This document shows, in pieces, positions 37,125-44,587 of a DNA stretch of 64,000 bases. Location of the stretch: assembly GCA_022865305.1 (NCBI GenBank), contig JALHSP010000157.1:62001-126000 (forward strand), given 5' to 3'. The DNA comes from Bacteroidales bacterium (lineage in GTDB: Bacteria > Bacteroidota > Bacteroidia > Bacteroidales > VadinHA17). The first letter of the stretch is position 1, and the number at the start of each line of letters is the position of its first letter. The position numbers were made by a program, and so were the translations under genes. The notes below the pieces were generated by a model. It ran no database searches, had not been told where the DNA came from, and worked only from the letters and a program-made list of their open reading frames with translations.

Positions 37125-38845
37125 TGAATGGTAATGATATGATCCAGTTTCGATCTGCTCAGATGGGTACCAGAAATTATAAAAAAACTTTTTTACTGCT
37201 TCTGTTGACGTGGTTTCTGGTAAATATGATTCAGGCTCTGTTTATGGAAATTATGAGTGATGAAGCTTATTATGGATTGTATGGCAGATACCTGGCATGG
37301 GGTTATTATGACCATCCACCAATGGTTGCATTGCTCGTTAAGATCAGTTCTGTAATCTTTAAAGGGAATCTGGGGATTCGCTTTATGACCGTTCTTTTAC
37401 AACTCGGAACACTTTTAATTATCTGGAAAATTATTGATTTAAAGGATCCCGACTCAACCAGGGTAATTACGTTCTTTATTATTGCCGGTTCGATCATAAT
37501 GTTTTCCGCTTACGGAATTATTACCAGCCCCGACGCTCCGCTGTTATTTTTTACCGCTTTATTCCTTTACGGTTACAAAAAATTTCTTTTTGAACAAAAA
37601 TGGTCAACTGCTTTTCTGCTTTCTGTTTCAATGGCAGGATTAATCTACAGTAAATATCAGGCTGTCCTGGTTATAGGATTTGTGGTTCTTTCCAATATGC
37701 ATCTTTTAAAGACGCTCAAATTCTGGCTTGCAGGCATTCTGGCATTGATTTTACTGGCTCCACATATCCACTGGCAGTTTGCAAATAATTTTCCCAGCTT
37801 TCAGTATCATCTGGTTGACAGGTCGGAGGATTTCAGGTTTATATACTTCCTGGAATATCTGCCAAATCAACTGGCAGTTTTTAATCCTTTAACGCTGGGT
37901 GCTGTTTTATATGTCCTGATAAAATATCGCCCGGCTGATAAATTCACAAGGAGTTTGTATTTCCTGGTCATTGGATTTATTGGCTTTTTCTGGCTTATTT
38001 CTTTCCGTGGTCATGTCGAACCTCACTGGACAATTGCCTGTTCAATACCAATGATAATCCTCCTTTCGGACAGGAGCTGCGAAAATCAGCAACTATTCAG
38101 ATTTACACGCAAATATATCTTACCTTCAATTTTTCTTATCCTTGCCTTACGGATTTTCCTTATGACCAGCCTTCCATTAAACACTAAACTGGGTTTTTCG
38201 GGTAAAAAAGAGAAATACAAATATATAGAATCAGTTGCTAAAGATCTGCCTGTGGTTTTTACAGGCTCATTTCAACAACCTTCTTTATACACCTTCTTTA
38301 CCGGGAAAGATGCAACAGTTATAAGTTCCGTTATTTCCAGGCAGACACAGTTCGATATTTTGCAGCTTGAAAAAAAATTTCACAATAAGCCTGTTCTTAT
38401 TTGTGTAAAAGCAGATGGAATGTCACAGGTTTACGGAACAGGCAGGCTTAAATTTGATGCGTTTAAAACCGATAGCCTTCAAACGGTTAACAGGATGAAG
38501 ATTACATTCAGACTCGATCAGCAAACTCTTCAGCCGGGTGATTCAATTAATGTGCCGTTCACATTGCAGAACTCATATAATCATTCAATTGATTTTAATC
38601 ATAATCAGTTCCCGGTTGAAGTCTGCATGGTTTTCATCCAGGGGGAAAAGATTTTTGTTCAGCAGGCATCTCTGTCAGAACCTGTTAATACGATTTCAGA
38701 TGGTGTGACTTTGGAACGGACGCTGATAAGTGTAATACCTGCACTTATTGAGGGAGAATATAAGTTTGGTCTTTGCCTCAATACTCTGTTCGGTCCTTCC
38801 CTGAACAGTCGATTTGTAAGAATAAAAATTGGAAACAATGATTGA
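37124..38845 (+). CDS. GT39-like integral membrane glycosyltransferase with C-terminal domain (paralogue 2)
   Basis: 573 residues. The N-terminal catalytic signature MSDEAYYGLYGRYLAWGYYDHPP matches paralogue 1; some ten membrane helices follow, with FRGHVEPHWT conserved between the two. The last 150 residues form a soluble, beta-rich tail (LQPGDSINVPFTLQNSYNHS). Likely transfers a sugar from a polyprenyl-phosphate donor to lipid or protein outside the inner membrane. It is coupled by overlap to the barrel gene before it and to gtrA-like gene after it. Confidence 0.85.
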   Translation: MNGNDMIQFRSAQMGTRNYKKTFLLLLLTWFLVNMIQALFMEIMSDEAYYGLYGRYLAWGYYDHPPMVALLVKISSVIFKGNLGIRFMTVLLQLGTLLIIWKIIDLKDPDSTRVITFFIIAGSIIMFSAYGIITSPDAPLLFFTALFLYGYKKFLFEQKWSTAFLLSVSMAGLIYSKYQAVLVIGFVVLSNMHLLKTLKFWLAGILALILLAPHIHWQFANNFPSFQYHLVDRSEDFRFIYFLEYLPNQLAVFNPLTLGAVLYVLIKYRPADKFTRSLYFLVIGFIGFFWLISFRGHVEPHWTIACSIPMIILLSDRSCENQQLFRFTRKYILPSIFLILALRIFLMTSLPLNTKLGFSGKKEKYKYIESVAKDLPVVFTGSFQQPSLYTFFTGKDATVISSVISRQTQFDILQLEKKFHNKPVLICVKADGMSQVYGTGRLKFDAFKTDSLQTVNRMKITFRLDQQTLQPGDSINVPFTLQNSYNHSIDFNHNQFPVEVCMVFIQGEKIFVQQASLSEPVNTISDGVTLERTLISVIPALIEGEYKFGLCLNTLFGPSLNSRFVRIKIGNND

Positions 38846-39224
38846 CAAAGTTATCCTGGTAAAATTCCTGAAGTTTTGTCTTATTGGTCTTTCCGGGATG
38901 CTAATTGACTTTGGGATAACATGGATATTAAAAGAAAAGGTAAGGATAAATAAATATATTGCTAACTCTACCGGATTTATTCTTGCTGCCACTTCAAATT
39001 ACATCTGGAACCGTCTCTGGACATTTCAAAGCGAAGATCCCGGAATAGTCACGGAATACTTATCATTTATTCTTATTTCTGTGGCAGGTCTTGCTTTAAA
39101 TAATTTTGTGATTTATCTACTGGCCGATAAACTGAAGATCAACTTCTATATTTCCAAGTTAATCGCAACCGGGGTAGTTACTTTATGGAATTTCACATTG
39201 AATTTTCTGATTACATTCAGGTGA
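38838..39224 (+). CDS. GtrA-family membrane protein
   Basis: 128 residues with four membrane helices and the family features FCLIGLSGMLIDFGITWIL near the start and NYIWNRLWTF in the middle. GtrA proteins are thought to help move polyprenyl-phosphate sugars across the inner membrane. The ATG at 38838 overlaps the preceding glycosyltransferase by eight bases. Together with the GT2 gene at 35073 and the GT39 genes it completes a synthesise-flip-transfer set. Confidence 0.88.
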   Translation: MIDKVILVKFLKFCLIGLSGMLIDFGITWILKEKVRINKYIANSTGFILAATSNYIWNRLWTFQSEDPGIVTEYLSFILISVAGLALNNFVIYLLADKLKINFYISKLIATGVVTLWNFTLNFLITFR

Positions 39225-39286
39225 TCTGAAATTTGATTTTTTCTTATTTTTTTTACATCAGTTGTTGCAGGAAGAAAATCAATTTT

Positions 39287-39294
39287 TATCTTTG
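39287..39294 (+). promoter_or_regulatory. tRNA promoter -7 box TATCTTTG
   Basis: A TAnnTTTG match seven bases before the tRNA-Ile gene, with a TTG at 39265 about 19 bases upstream as the -33 element. This is the clearest Bacteroidota-type promoter in the window. Confidence 0.7.
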
Positions 39295-39301
39295 CACCCG
39301 C

Positions 39302-39375
39302 AGTCCCGTAGCTCAGTTGGTTAGAGCGCTACACTGATAATGTAGAGGTCCGCGGTTCAACTCCGCGCGGGACTA
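39302..39375 (+). tRNA. tRNA-Ile (anticodon GAT)
   Basis: Full cloverleaf: acceptor AGTCCCG/CGGGACT, D arm with AGCTCAGTTGGTTAGAGC, anticodon stem CTACA/TGTAG with GAT at 39336-39338, T arm CGCGG-TTCAACT-CCGCG. The 3' CCA is not encoded (the bases are CGG), unlike in the tRNA-Ala one base downstream. Confidence 0.97.
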
Positions 39376-39376
39376 C

Positions 39377-39453
39377 GGGGAATTAGCTCAGTTGGCCAGA
39401 GCACCTGCCTTGCACGCAGGGGGTCAAGGGTTCGACTCCCTTATTCTCCACCA
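39377..39453 (+). tRNA. tRNA-Ala (anticodon TGC)
   Basis: Cloverleaf with acceptor GGGGAAT/ATTCTCC, anticodon stem CCTGC/GCAGG and TGC at 39411-39413, T arm AAGGG-TTCGACT-CCCTT, encoded CCA at the 3' end. The Ile-Ala pair is usual in 16S-23S spacers, but no rRNA flanks it here. Confidence 0.97.
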
Positions 39454-39462
39454 TTTAAAATC

Positions 39463-39492
39463 AAGGAGTTAGAGTGGTCTAACTCCTTTTTT
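39463..39492 (+). terminator. Intrinsic terminator after the tRNA pair
   Basis: Perfect 11-bp stem AAGGAGTTAGA / TCTAACTCCTT, four-base loop, followed by T residues. Confidence 0.9.
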
Positions 39493-39863
39493 ATTTAACA
39501 TTGGTTGCAACATGGTTGCAACAATCAATGGTTTTATTTTTTCGTTTATCAAAACATAAATAACCTTGATAAACAACGATATCAAGGCTTTTTTGTTTGT
39601 TATTACTGAAACTATACTGAAACATTTCCCGGCTTTAAGCTATTTATGTGATATGTTCTAAGTTCCCAGAGAAGGTGAAATGTGGGATTTTGGGGTTGGG
39701 AGATTAGGGAAATGTTAAACACGCACTTTAGGTTGCTACGGCCAGAGGGCATAATATTATAACATTATGTTATGTTAATATACTTTATAATTAATTGATA
39801 TTTAATTAATTAAGGTATTAAATATATTTCGTAACTTTGCATAAATGTATAAAAATAACTATT
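39493..39863. other. Gene-free AT-rich gap downstream of the tRNAs
   Basis: Contains a repeated GGTTGCAAC (39504, 39513 region), an AT palindrome near 39760-39780, and at 39832-39839 a TAACTTTG promoter box for the next small gene. No frame here looks coding and no copy of the tRNA-Ala 3' end is visible. Confidence 0.5.
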
Positions 39864-40070
39864 ATGATTTTTAAAGTATTATCAATTGAAGGAAATGAAG
39901 TAATAATTAATTCAGACCACATTGTTGCTATTGAAAAAGATCCGAATGAGCCAGAAAAAGCTAGGATTATTTGTCTTGAAAATTATGTTTGTTATATTAA
40001 AATTTCCAAGATGAATGGACCCATGTATTCTGCAATGCAACATAAAGAGAGCAACCCGAACACCTTTTAA
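39864..40070 (+). CDS. Small hypothetical protein, 3' end rearranged by direct repeat
   Basis: 68 residues from the ATG at 39864; the TAACTTTG box at 39832 argues against the earlier frame start at 39837. The product starts MIFKVLSIEGNEVIINSDHI and looks like a small all-beta protein; I do not recognise a family. The last 15 codons lie in a 43-bp direct repeat whose second copy (44348-44390) also reads in frame, ending NPNT-stop rather than NPNTF-stop. The original 3' end may therefore be the distal copy. Confidence 0.55.
   Translation: MIFKVLSIEGNEVIINSDHIVAIEKDPNEPEKARIICLENYVCYIKISKMNGPMYSAMQHKESNPNTF
40023..40065 (+). repeat. 43-bp direct repeat, left copy
   Basis: Identical at 42 of 43 positions to 44348-44390 (G at 40037, A at 44362). 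The two copies bracket a 4.3-kb accessory segment. Confidence 0.9.
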
Positions 40071-40095
40071 CCTGATTATTTATATAACAACTTAA

Positions 40096-40371
40096 TTAAT
40101 GACAACCCCTGTAACTTGTACATTGACACTGATTTCCAGCATTTTCTAATGCCTTCTTTTTTACATCTGCTGGGAAATCTAATGGACTATGTCCGGGTTC
40201 TCCGTATGTGTGTGTTGCACTATGACATTTTTGACATAGAACCTGTGCATTACTTATGTCATTACCACCATCTCTTTTGATATGGTGAATTTCAAGATTA
40301 GTTGTCCTTGTACATTGTCCCATGACAATCTGTTTTGTTTTTCTGCTTACTCTTCTTTGGATTTTCGGCAA
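40096..40371 (-). CDS. HNH endonuclease-like small protein, apparently rearranged
   Basis: 91 residues. The HNH core is clear: NLEIHHIKRDGGND followed by NAQVLCQKCHSATH. The C-terminus, PADVKKKALENAGNQCQC, looks like the segment that normally precedes an HNH core (an ALERAGxxCxC lead-in), so the order seems permuted or the gene is a fragment of a longer one with two modules. Probable role is DNA cleavage, but the completeness is doubtful. It lies just inside the left direct repeat. Confidence 0.6.
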   Translation of the reverse strand: MPKIQRRVSRKTKQIVMGQCTRTTNLEIHHIKRDGGNDISNAQVLCQKCHSATHTYGEPGHSPLDFPADVKKKALENAGNQCQCTSYRGCH

Positions 40372-40743
40372 ACTCCATTTTTTAATTATTTGTATTTTAT
40401 TAAAAAGTAGAGATCACTTCAGTTCGAACAAAACGAAATATTGATCTATGTTTTACAGTAAATAAATCGCCTATTTTGAGTTCTAAATAAGCATATTAAG
40501 AATCAATTATGTTTAATAGCAATACCTATTGTTTTGTTACCTTGGAAGTTTCCCCGAAGCATTTCGATAAAAACTAGAGAAATATATAAAATCCACCCAC
40601 CCAGGAATTAAACAAGTTTAAATGGTTAATTATTAGCTTTCTTATCTAATAATAATAAATCTTTCAGGCTTATATCATGAATTGTATATTCATCTAATGA
40701 ACATATATCAAGGAGGGCAGGATCTTGCCCGACGGCAAAATAA
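40372..40743. other. Gene-free AT-rich gap
   Basis: No convincing coding frame, RNA gene or repeat seen. Confidence 0.4.
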
Positions 40744-41136
40744 TTACTTACAAAATAAATCTAAATGCCTTGCACATTTTATCTCAAAAAGAAACGGGTT
40801 GTCTGTCTTTAAGAAAACGAAACAGAATGTTATTCCCGATACCAAACTATTATCAAACTCAAGCATTAATCCACATTTCTCTCTTTGCCATGGGTCTCGT
40901 GTAAAAACAGGGAATCTGCCGTTTTCAAAAATAATTACAGGATTCCCAATTCTACAATGTAAACACTGGTCGAGAATATAGTTCAACTGGGTTTGACCCT
41001 CATTGGCTGATTTAAATTCATCAAAGCATCTATTTAACCAGTTAATAAAATTCAACTTGTTGCTGATGACAATTTCATCCTTTTCATCCTGAATACAGTA
41101 CTCACCATTCTCTGAAAGGGTGTCCGGATTATACAA
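40744..41136 (-). pseudogene. Hypothetical protein gene, 5' end lost next to tandem repeats
   Basis: About 130 codons with no ATG near the start; only a TTG lies at 41136 and the next Met is deep inside. The C-terminal part (GNPVIIFENGRFPVF, GLMLEFDNSLVSGITFCF) looks like a conserved, folded protein, but I cannot name it. The 5' end of the frame lies in the first unit of the 23-bp tandem repeats at 41114-41228, which suggests truncation by a transposon end. Confidence 0.5.
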
Positions 41137-41228
41137 GAATCAGTGTCCGTTTTGATCAGGAATCAGTGTCCGCTTTGCGCAAGAATCACTGTCCGGAATG
41201 GCCAGGAATCAGTGTCCGCTTTGCGCAA
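41114..41228. repeat. Five 23-bp tandem repeats, IS21-like transposon end
   Basis: Units start at 41114, 41137, 41160, 41183 and 41206 with consensus GAATCAGTGTCCGCTTTGCG plus CAA; units 3 and 5 are identical and the first is the most diverged. Several short repeats at an end are a known feature of IS21-family elements. No istA/istB-like gene or opposite end is visible. Confidence 0.7.
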
Positions 41229-41896
41229 GAATATGCACATATTATACAGAATGTCAATAGCTAATATTAAAAGCGTTGAATATTCTGGACTATACTGAGA
41301 ATTGATTGTTGCATTTGCACTACCCCTATATAGTAAATCACAACCGCAACTTTCAACCTTATGATCTTATTCAGTTATACATATTAAACTGAAAAAGCAT
41401 GGTCCCAATGCACCAGGCTAGGAAGTCGTAAAATTAATGTATTGACAGATAGACAGTTAAGGGATAGGGCAACTATGACACATGCCATAATTGCTTGTTT
41501 TTATGCGATTTAAGATACTTTGATATTGAGTAATAGGTAGTAATGAAGGGGAGATCGTGGCTCTACAGGCTTAAAAATGACCTTAAAATCAATTTATAAT
41601 GTGTTGTATATTATTGATATACAGAATTATATAAGGATTAATAGTCATTGTGGAATTGGGATTGTAGTTAGTAAAAAACTGAGACAGGTAACTTACCGCT
41701 ACCAGATTGTTGAGTTTCATGTTTTTTTATTAATTGTACTTTTTAAATCCATAGTTATGGCTAATTGCTTATCGAAAAACGAGATTGATTTTCATATTAA
41801 CTCCAAGGGTACGCGGCACGTGGTCAAGCCTGTCCGAATGATCCTTTCGTTAGCTGTAACTTACCATAATAGTATTATTAACGAGCTCAACACAAA
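41229..41896. other. Non-coding stretch beyond the tandem repeats
   Basis: 668 AT-rich bases. One plus-strand frame (41577-41900) is open for 107 codons but has no family features, signal peptide or promoter and I do not call it. No transposase frame found. Confidence 0.4.
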
Positions 41897-42541
41897 TTAG
41901 AAGCATGTGATCAAATTATTTTCGACCTCCTCGAAAAGGGGCAGACCAACTTTCTCACCATACACCGTAAGTATAGCCGAGTGTGTTGGTAAGACCTGAT
42001 TGGTGCCAGGCAAACCCATAGCAACAAGATCACGAAAACACTCGAGATTAAAATCCATAAGGCTGAAAAAGCCTGCTTCACTCATAGACAAAACAAGGTC
42101 GTGTTGACTAGAAACTGGAGCCTCGCCTAGAGCAGCATGCTGGTAGATCCGCTCTAAGTCTGTACGTATTTGTTCGCGGAGCACTCTATCCAATCCTGGT
42201 GAAATCTTCTCGAGCATTTCTTGATACCACTGATCCAATTGCCGAAGCCTTTCGTCAATGATTGGGTAAGCCTTCAGCGGTTGGATGAGTCGTAGATCGA
42301 TCTCTTCTGATAGTGGTGCCGATGTGTGAATTGAGACCATTTCACTTTCTCGGCTTACACCTGAGCAAAAACCAAAGTTTCCCGAGAAAAACTGAATAAA
42401 CGAACCCGGCCCGATACCGGGCTTTATACCGTCTAATCCCTGGCCTAAAAGCAGGCCGCCCGGATAACTGAACCGAATTGAACCGCTGGGGAACACAGTG
42501 GTTTCACCATCGATCTGACCAATTGAACTCATGTGGCGCAT
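41897..42541 (-). CDS. Hypothetical protein, last gene of GC-richer cassette
   Basis: 214 residues; Met4 is an alternative start. Begins with a beta/Gly-rich region (SIRFSYPGGLLLGQGLDG, GPGSFIQFFSGNFGF) and continues as a helical, acidic domain (DERLRQLDQWYQEMLEKIS). No signal peptide or membrane helix. I do not recognise it. It starts ten bases after the stop of the frameshifted mini-gene, in the same cassette as the HESTH protein, so a joint function is likely. GC content and codon choice (CGG, CTC, GCC) differ from the surrounding genome. Confidence 0.6.
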   Translation of the reverse strand: MRHMSSIGQIDGETTVFPSGSIRFSYPGGLLLGQGLDGIKPGIGPGSFIQFFSGNFGFCSGVSRESEMVSIHTSAPLSEEIDLRLIQPLKAYPIIDERLRQLDQWYQEMLEKISPGLDRVLREQIRTDLERIYQHAALGEAPVSSQHDLVLSMSEAGFFSLMDFNLECFRDLVAMGLPGTNQVLPTHSAILTVYGEKVGLPLFEEVENNLITCF

Positions 42542-42550
42542 TGTGATAGC

Positions 42551-42731
42551 TCAATCTGCCGCAGCTAAATCCCACTCATGGACACCAGGGCTGGAGCGGA
42601 GCTGATTTTGTGCATCGTTGAGTATCCCCATTGCCGCAGCCGCATCTGATGGCTCCAGCCCGATGGTCGGGGCAGTTGCGTTAACAACTTTAGGAGAGGT
42701 CAGCGCGGAGGATGTTGTCTCTGTCAGTCAT
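42551..42731 (-). pseudogene. Frameshifted mini-gene in the cassette (about 59 codons)
   Basis: An ATG at 42731 overlaps the stop of the HESTH gene (ATGA) and reads MTDRDNILRADLS before TAA at 42690. In the frame one base over, an equally gene-like sequence continues (KVVNATAPTIGLEPSDAAAA, HEWDLAAAD) to a TGA at 42551, ten bases before the next gene. One extra base at CTCTCCTAAAG restores a single protein. It is either a real inactivation, a sequence error, or less likely a programmed +1 shift. Confidence 0.55.
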
Positions 42732-43576
42732 GCTCGATGCCTTGCGAAAGTCCTGAACCAATCGATTGCATCATCCCCGAAGAGTGCGTTAATGCGTGCC
42801 TCGATCCTCGTAATAATTTTGTTAATATTATCAACATGCTTATCGCTGAGAAGCATGTGTATCAGCTGAGCATCATCAAAGAAGAATCTCATTATCCATT
42901 CAAGGACAAGGCCGGACTCAGCCAGCAGCCCAACCTCCCGTCGTAACCGCCGTGCAATTCTTTTCACTAGCATATAACCAAGTAGGTAGTGACCACGACC
43001 CTTGAGTGCTAGTGGTTGACTCAAGAGTTTTTCACGTACCCGACGAGCTGCATTGCCCTCGCGGCAAGTATTGAGCAATCGCATAACAGCTGCATCTAGA
43101 GCTCCAGCAGCTCCAGCTGCGTCATTTTCTATTGCCGAACGCTGTTGCTCAATTTCTTTGCGCAGGAAGATGCACGTGAGCCAATTTAGTATTGGTTGGC
43201 TCGTAAAAGGGCCAGGACATACATCAAGTTCGGCGAACATAGAGAGACCCTCAGCGAGCGGATCGAGCGCTGCACGGGTACAACGCAGCAGAACCTCTTC
43301 ATTAAGCATTTTTTTGATTTGTGCGTCATGATTAGGATTGGCCATGAGTGCCAACCGTGCACGATGGCGTAGTATCGCCATTGCATAGCCAACCTGGAAT
43401 GAGTAACACCAATGATGTGTGGATTCATGCATAAAATCGCACGCCAAAGCTGAGGGCATGGCCCCGGCTACAATATCGTTTATGTGTGCACCTAGTTCTA
43501 TGCCTTGGAGTACAAAGTTGTTGCGAGTTATGTGAATACTAGAACACAGTCCACCAATATCGTCCGGTTTACCCAT
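42728..43576 (-). CDS. Putative zinc-dependent protein with HESTH motif
   Basis: 282 residues. DFMHESTHHW places an HExxH motif at His50-Glu51-His54; a Glu in LAEGLSMFAELD (Glu109 or Glu116) could be the third ligand as in gluzincin-type proteases. The rest is helical, rich in Arg and Leu. No signal peptide. The family is not one I can name, and protease activity is inferred from the motif alone. It follows the one-TM gene after a single base, with GGAG ten bases ahead of its ATG, and is followed by an ATGA overlap. Confidence 0.6.
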   Translation of the reverse strand: MGKPDDIGGLCSSIHITRNNFVLQGIELGAHINDIVAGAMPSALACDFMHESTHHWCYSFQVGYAMAILRHRARLALMANPNHDAQIKKMLNEEVLLRCTRAALDPLAEGLSMFAELDVCPGPFTSQPILNWLTCIFLRKEIEQQRSAIENDAAGAAGALDAAVMRLLNTCREGNAARRVREKLLSQPLALKGRGHYLLGYMLVKRIARRLRREVGLLAESGLVLEWIMRFFFDDAQLIHMLLSDKHVDNINKIITRIEARINALFGDDAIDWFRTFARHRA

Positions 43577-43577
43577 T

Positions 43578-43925
43578 TTACTTTAACTCCAGGATGTTCT
43601 TAGTAAGCGCACTAACAACTTCCGAATCGCTTGGGGTTTCGGAGATGTGAATCCGAATTGTCTCCCGCTTCACATTTGGCGAGACTTGGTCAACTTCTAT
43701 AATTGTGTCCTTTCGGTTCTTGAGAAGCCAAGCTCCCAAAATAGAAAGACCGGCTAACCCAAGGGTAACAATCACTGAAGCTGTCAGCGGGTCTAGAACT
43801 CCCATCTCATCTTCCCGTAGTTCGCGCTCATGGCTCTCTACAAGATCTTCCGGCATCTGGCGTTCTAGATCAATGTATTCTGCTCGACTAAAATCTTTAA
43901 AATCAAGGCGATAAATCTCTTCCAT
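43578..43925 (-). CDS. Small single-pass membrane protein, first gene of cassette
   Basis: 115 residues from the ATG at 43925. That start is preceded by AAGGAGGATAGAA, a strong Shine-Dalgarno site, rare in Bacteroidota, so a longer frame from 43970 is rejected. An acidic N-terminal half (LERQMPEDLVESHERELRED), one membrane helix (about 46-68, LTASVIVTLGLAGLSILGAW), then a short domain ending in SEVVSALTKNILELK. The layout resembles small membrane components of bacterial conflict systems, but I cannot assign a family. Confidence 0.6.
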   Translation of the reverse strand: MEEIYRLDFKDFSRAEYIDLERQMPEDLVESHERELREDEMGVLDPLTASVIVTLGLAGLSILGAWLLKNRKDTIIEVDQVSPNVKRETIRIHISETPSDSEVVSALTKNILELK

Positions 43926-44154
43926 TTCTATCCTCCTTTTCTTAACAGTTAAAATATATTCTACTACCAATAATAATATAATGTAATATCAAATTTACAC
44001 CTTTATTAAGGGAAAACTAAAATTCATTCAGTCAACTATTTTATCTAGAACCCAATAACTTATCAAAAAGACCTTATATCATTTGTCTTACAAATGGCAT
44101 CCATAGTACCCTCAATCAAAAACATTCAAACGGCGAGCCGTTGCGAGTAGCAGA

Positions 44155-44284
44155 CAATTTTCGGCATATGAAGTGGGGTTATTGAATGACAAAAGCAAGG
44201 CTTTCGAAGTAACCCGGCAGGGCTTGGCCTTGCTGTGTCATGAAATATTGCTTTATGCAAACCCATGAATGCCGAATAAAATTG
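44155..44284. repeat. Nested imperfect palindrome of about 130 bases
   Basis: Outer arms CAATTTTCGGCAT (44155) and ATGCCGAATAAAATTG (44269). Inner arms ATGACAAAAGCAAGGC (44186) and GCCTTGCTGTGTCAT (44227), complementary with a couple of unpaired bases. Could be a structured RNA, a recombination site of attC type, or a terminator pair. Confidence 0.5.
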
Positions 44285-44315
44285 GCTGCAGCAGGCGAGC
44301 ACTAATCAATAGTGA

Positions 44316-44382
44316 GGGTTGCGATTTATGTTGTATACCTTAGACATATGTATTCTGCAATACAACATAAAGAGAGCAACCC
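44316..44382. repeat. Inverted repeat overlapping the right direct-repeat copy
   Basis: GGGTTGCGATTTATGTTGTAT (44316-44336) pairs with 44360-44382, with two extra bases in the right arm. The left copy of the direct repeat has no such partner. Confidence 0.6.
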
Positions 44383-44390
44383 GAACACCT
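44348..44390 (+). repeat. 43-bp direct repeat, right copy
   Basis: Matches 40023-40065 at 42 of 43 positions and reads in the same frame (MYSAIQHKESNPNT, then TAG) as the end of the small gene at 39864. Confidence 0.9.
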
Positions 44391-44587
44391 AGCTCCCTGA
44401 CCGCTCATCAATACCTCTCCCGTTAAGGAGAAGCATCGCAGGGTGGTTTGATACCTGCTCCTGATAGCAGATACCGATAGGCCTTTGTGACTTTCATTCT
44501 TTCTTTCACATTTCTATCATCATTGCAACAGTTACGCGTCCATCTTATAAAGATGCTTGCCCTTCACTGCTTAGCGCTTATCTCACA

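Larger units (their letters stand above)
43926..44587. other. Gene-free region rich in inverted repeats at the right island boundary
   Basis: Holds a nested hairpin structure (44155-44284), a 21-23-base inverted repeat (44316-44382) and the right copy of the 43-bp direct repeat. The remaining 200 bases up to the FISUMP gene show no convincing frame. Confidence 0.6.

Noticed and set aside
39302..39453. rRNA operon around the tRNA pair
   Set aside because: Upstream is the gtrA-like coding sequence and downstream a terminator; no 16S or 23S sequence is visible.
41577..41900. 107-codon plus-strand open frame
   Set aside because: No family motif, promoter, ribosome site or signal peptide; AT-rich composition makes such frames common by chance.
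44155..44284. Integron attC site
   Set aside because: The folding is suggestive, but I could not find convincing R' and R'' core motifs, a cassette series or an integron integrase, so it is only listed as a palindrome.
40023..44390. CRISPR array
   Set aside because: Only two widely spaced copies of the 43-bp repeat; the 23-bp tandem repeats at 41114 have no spacers and no cas genes are present.
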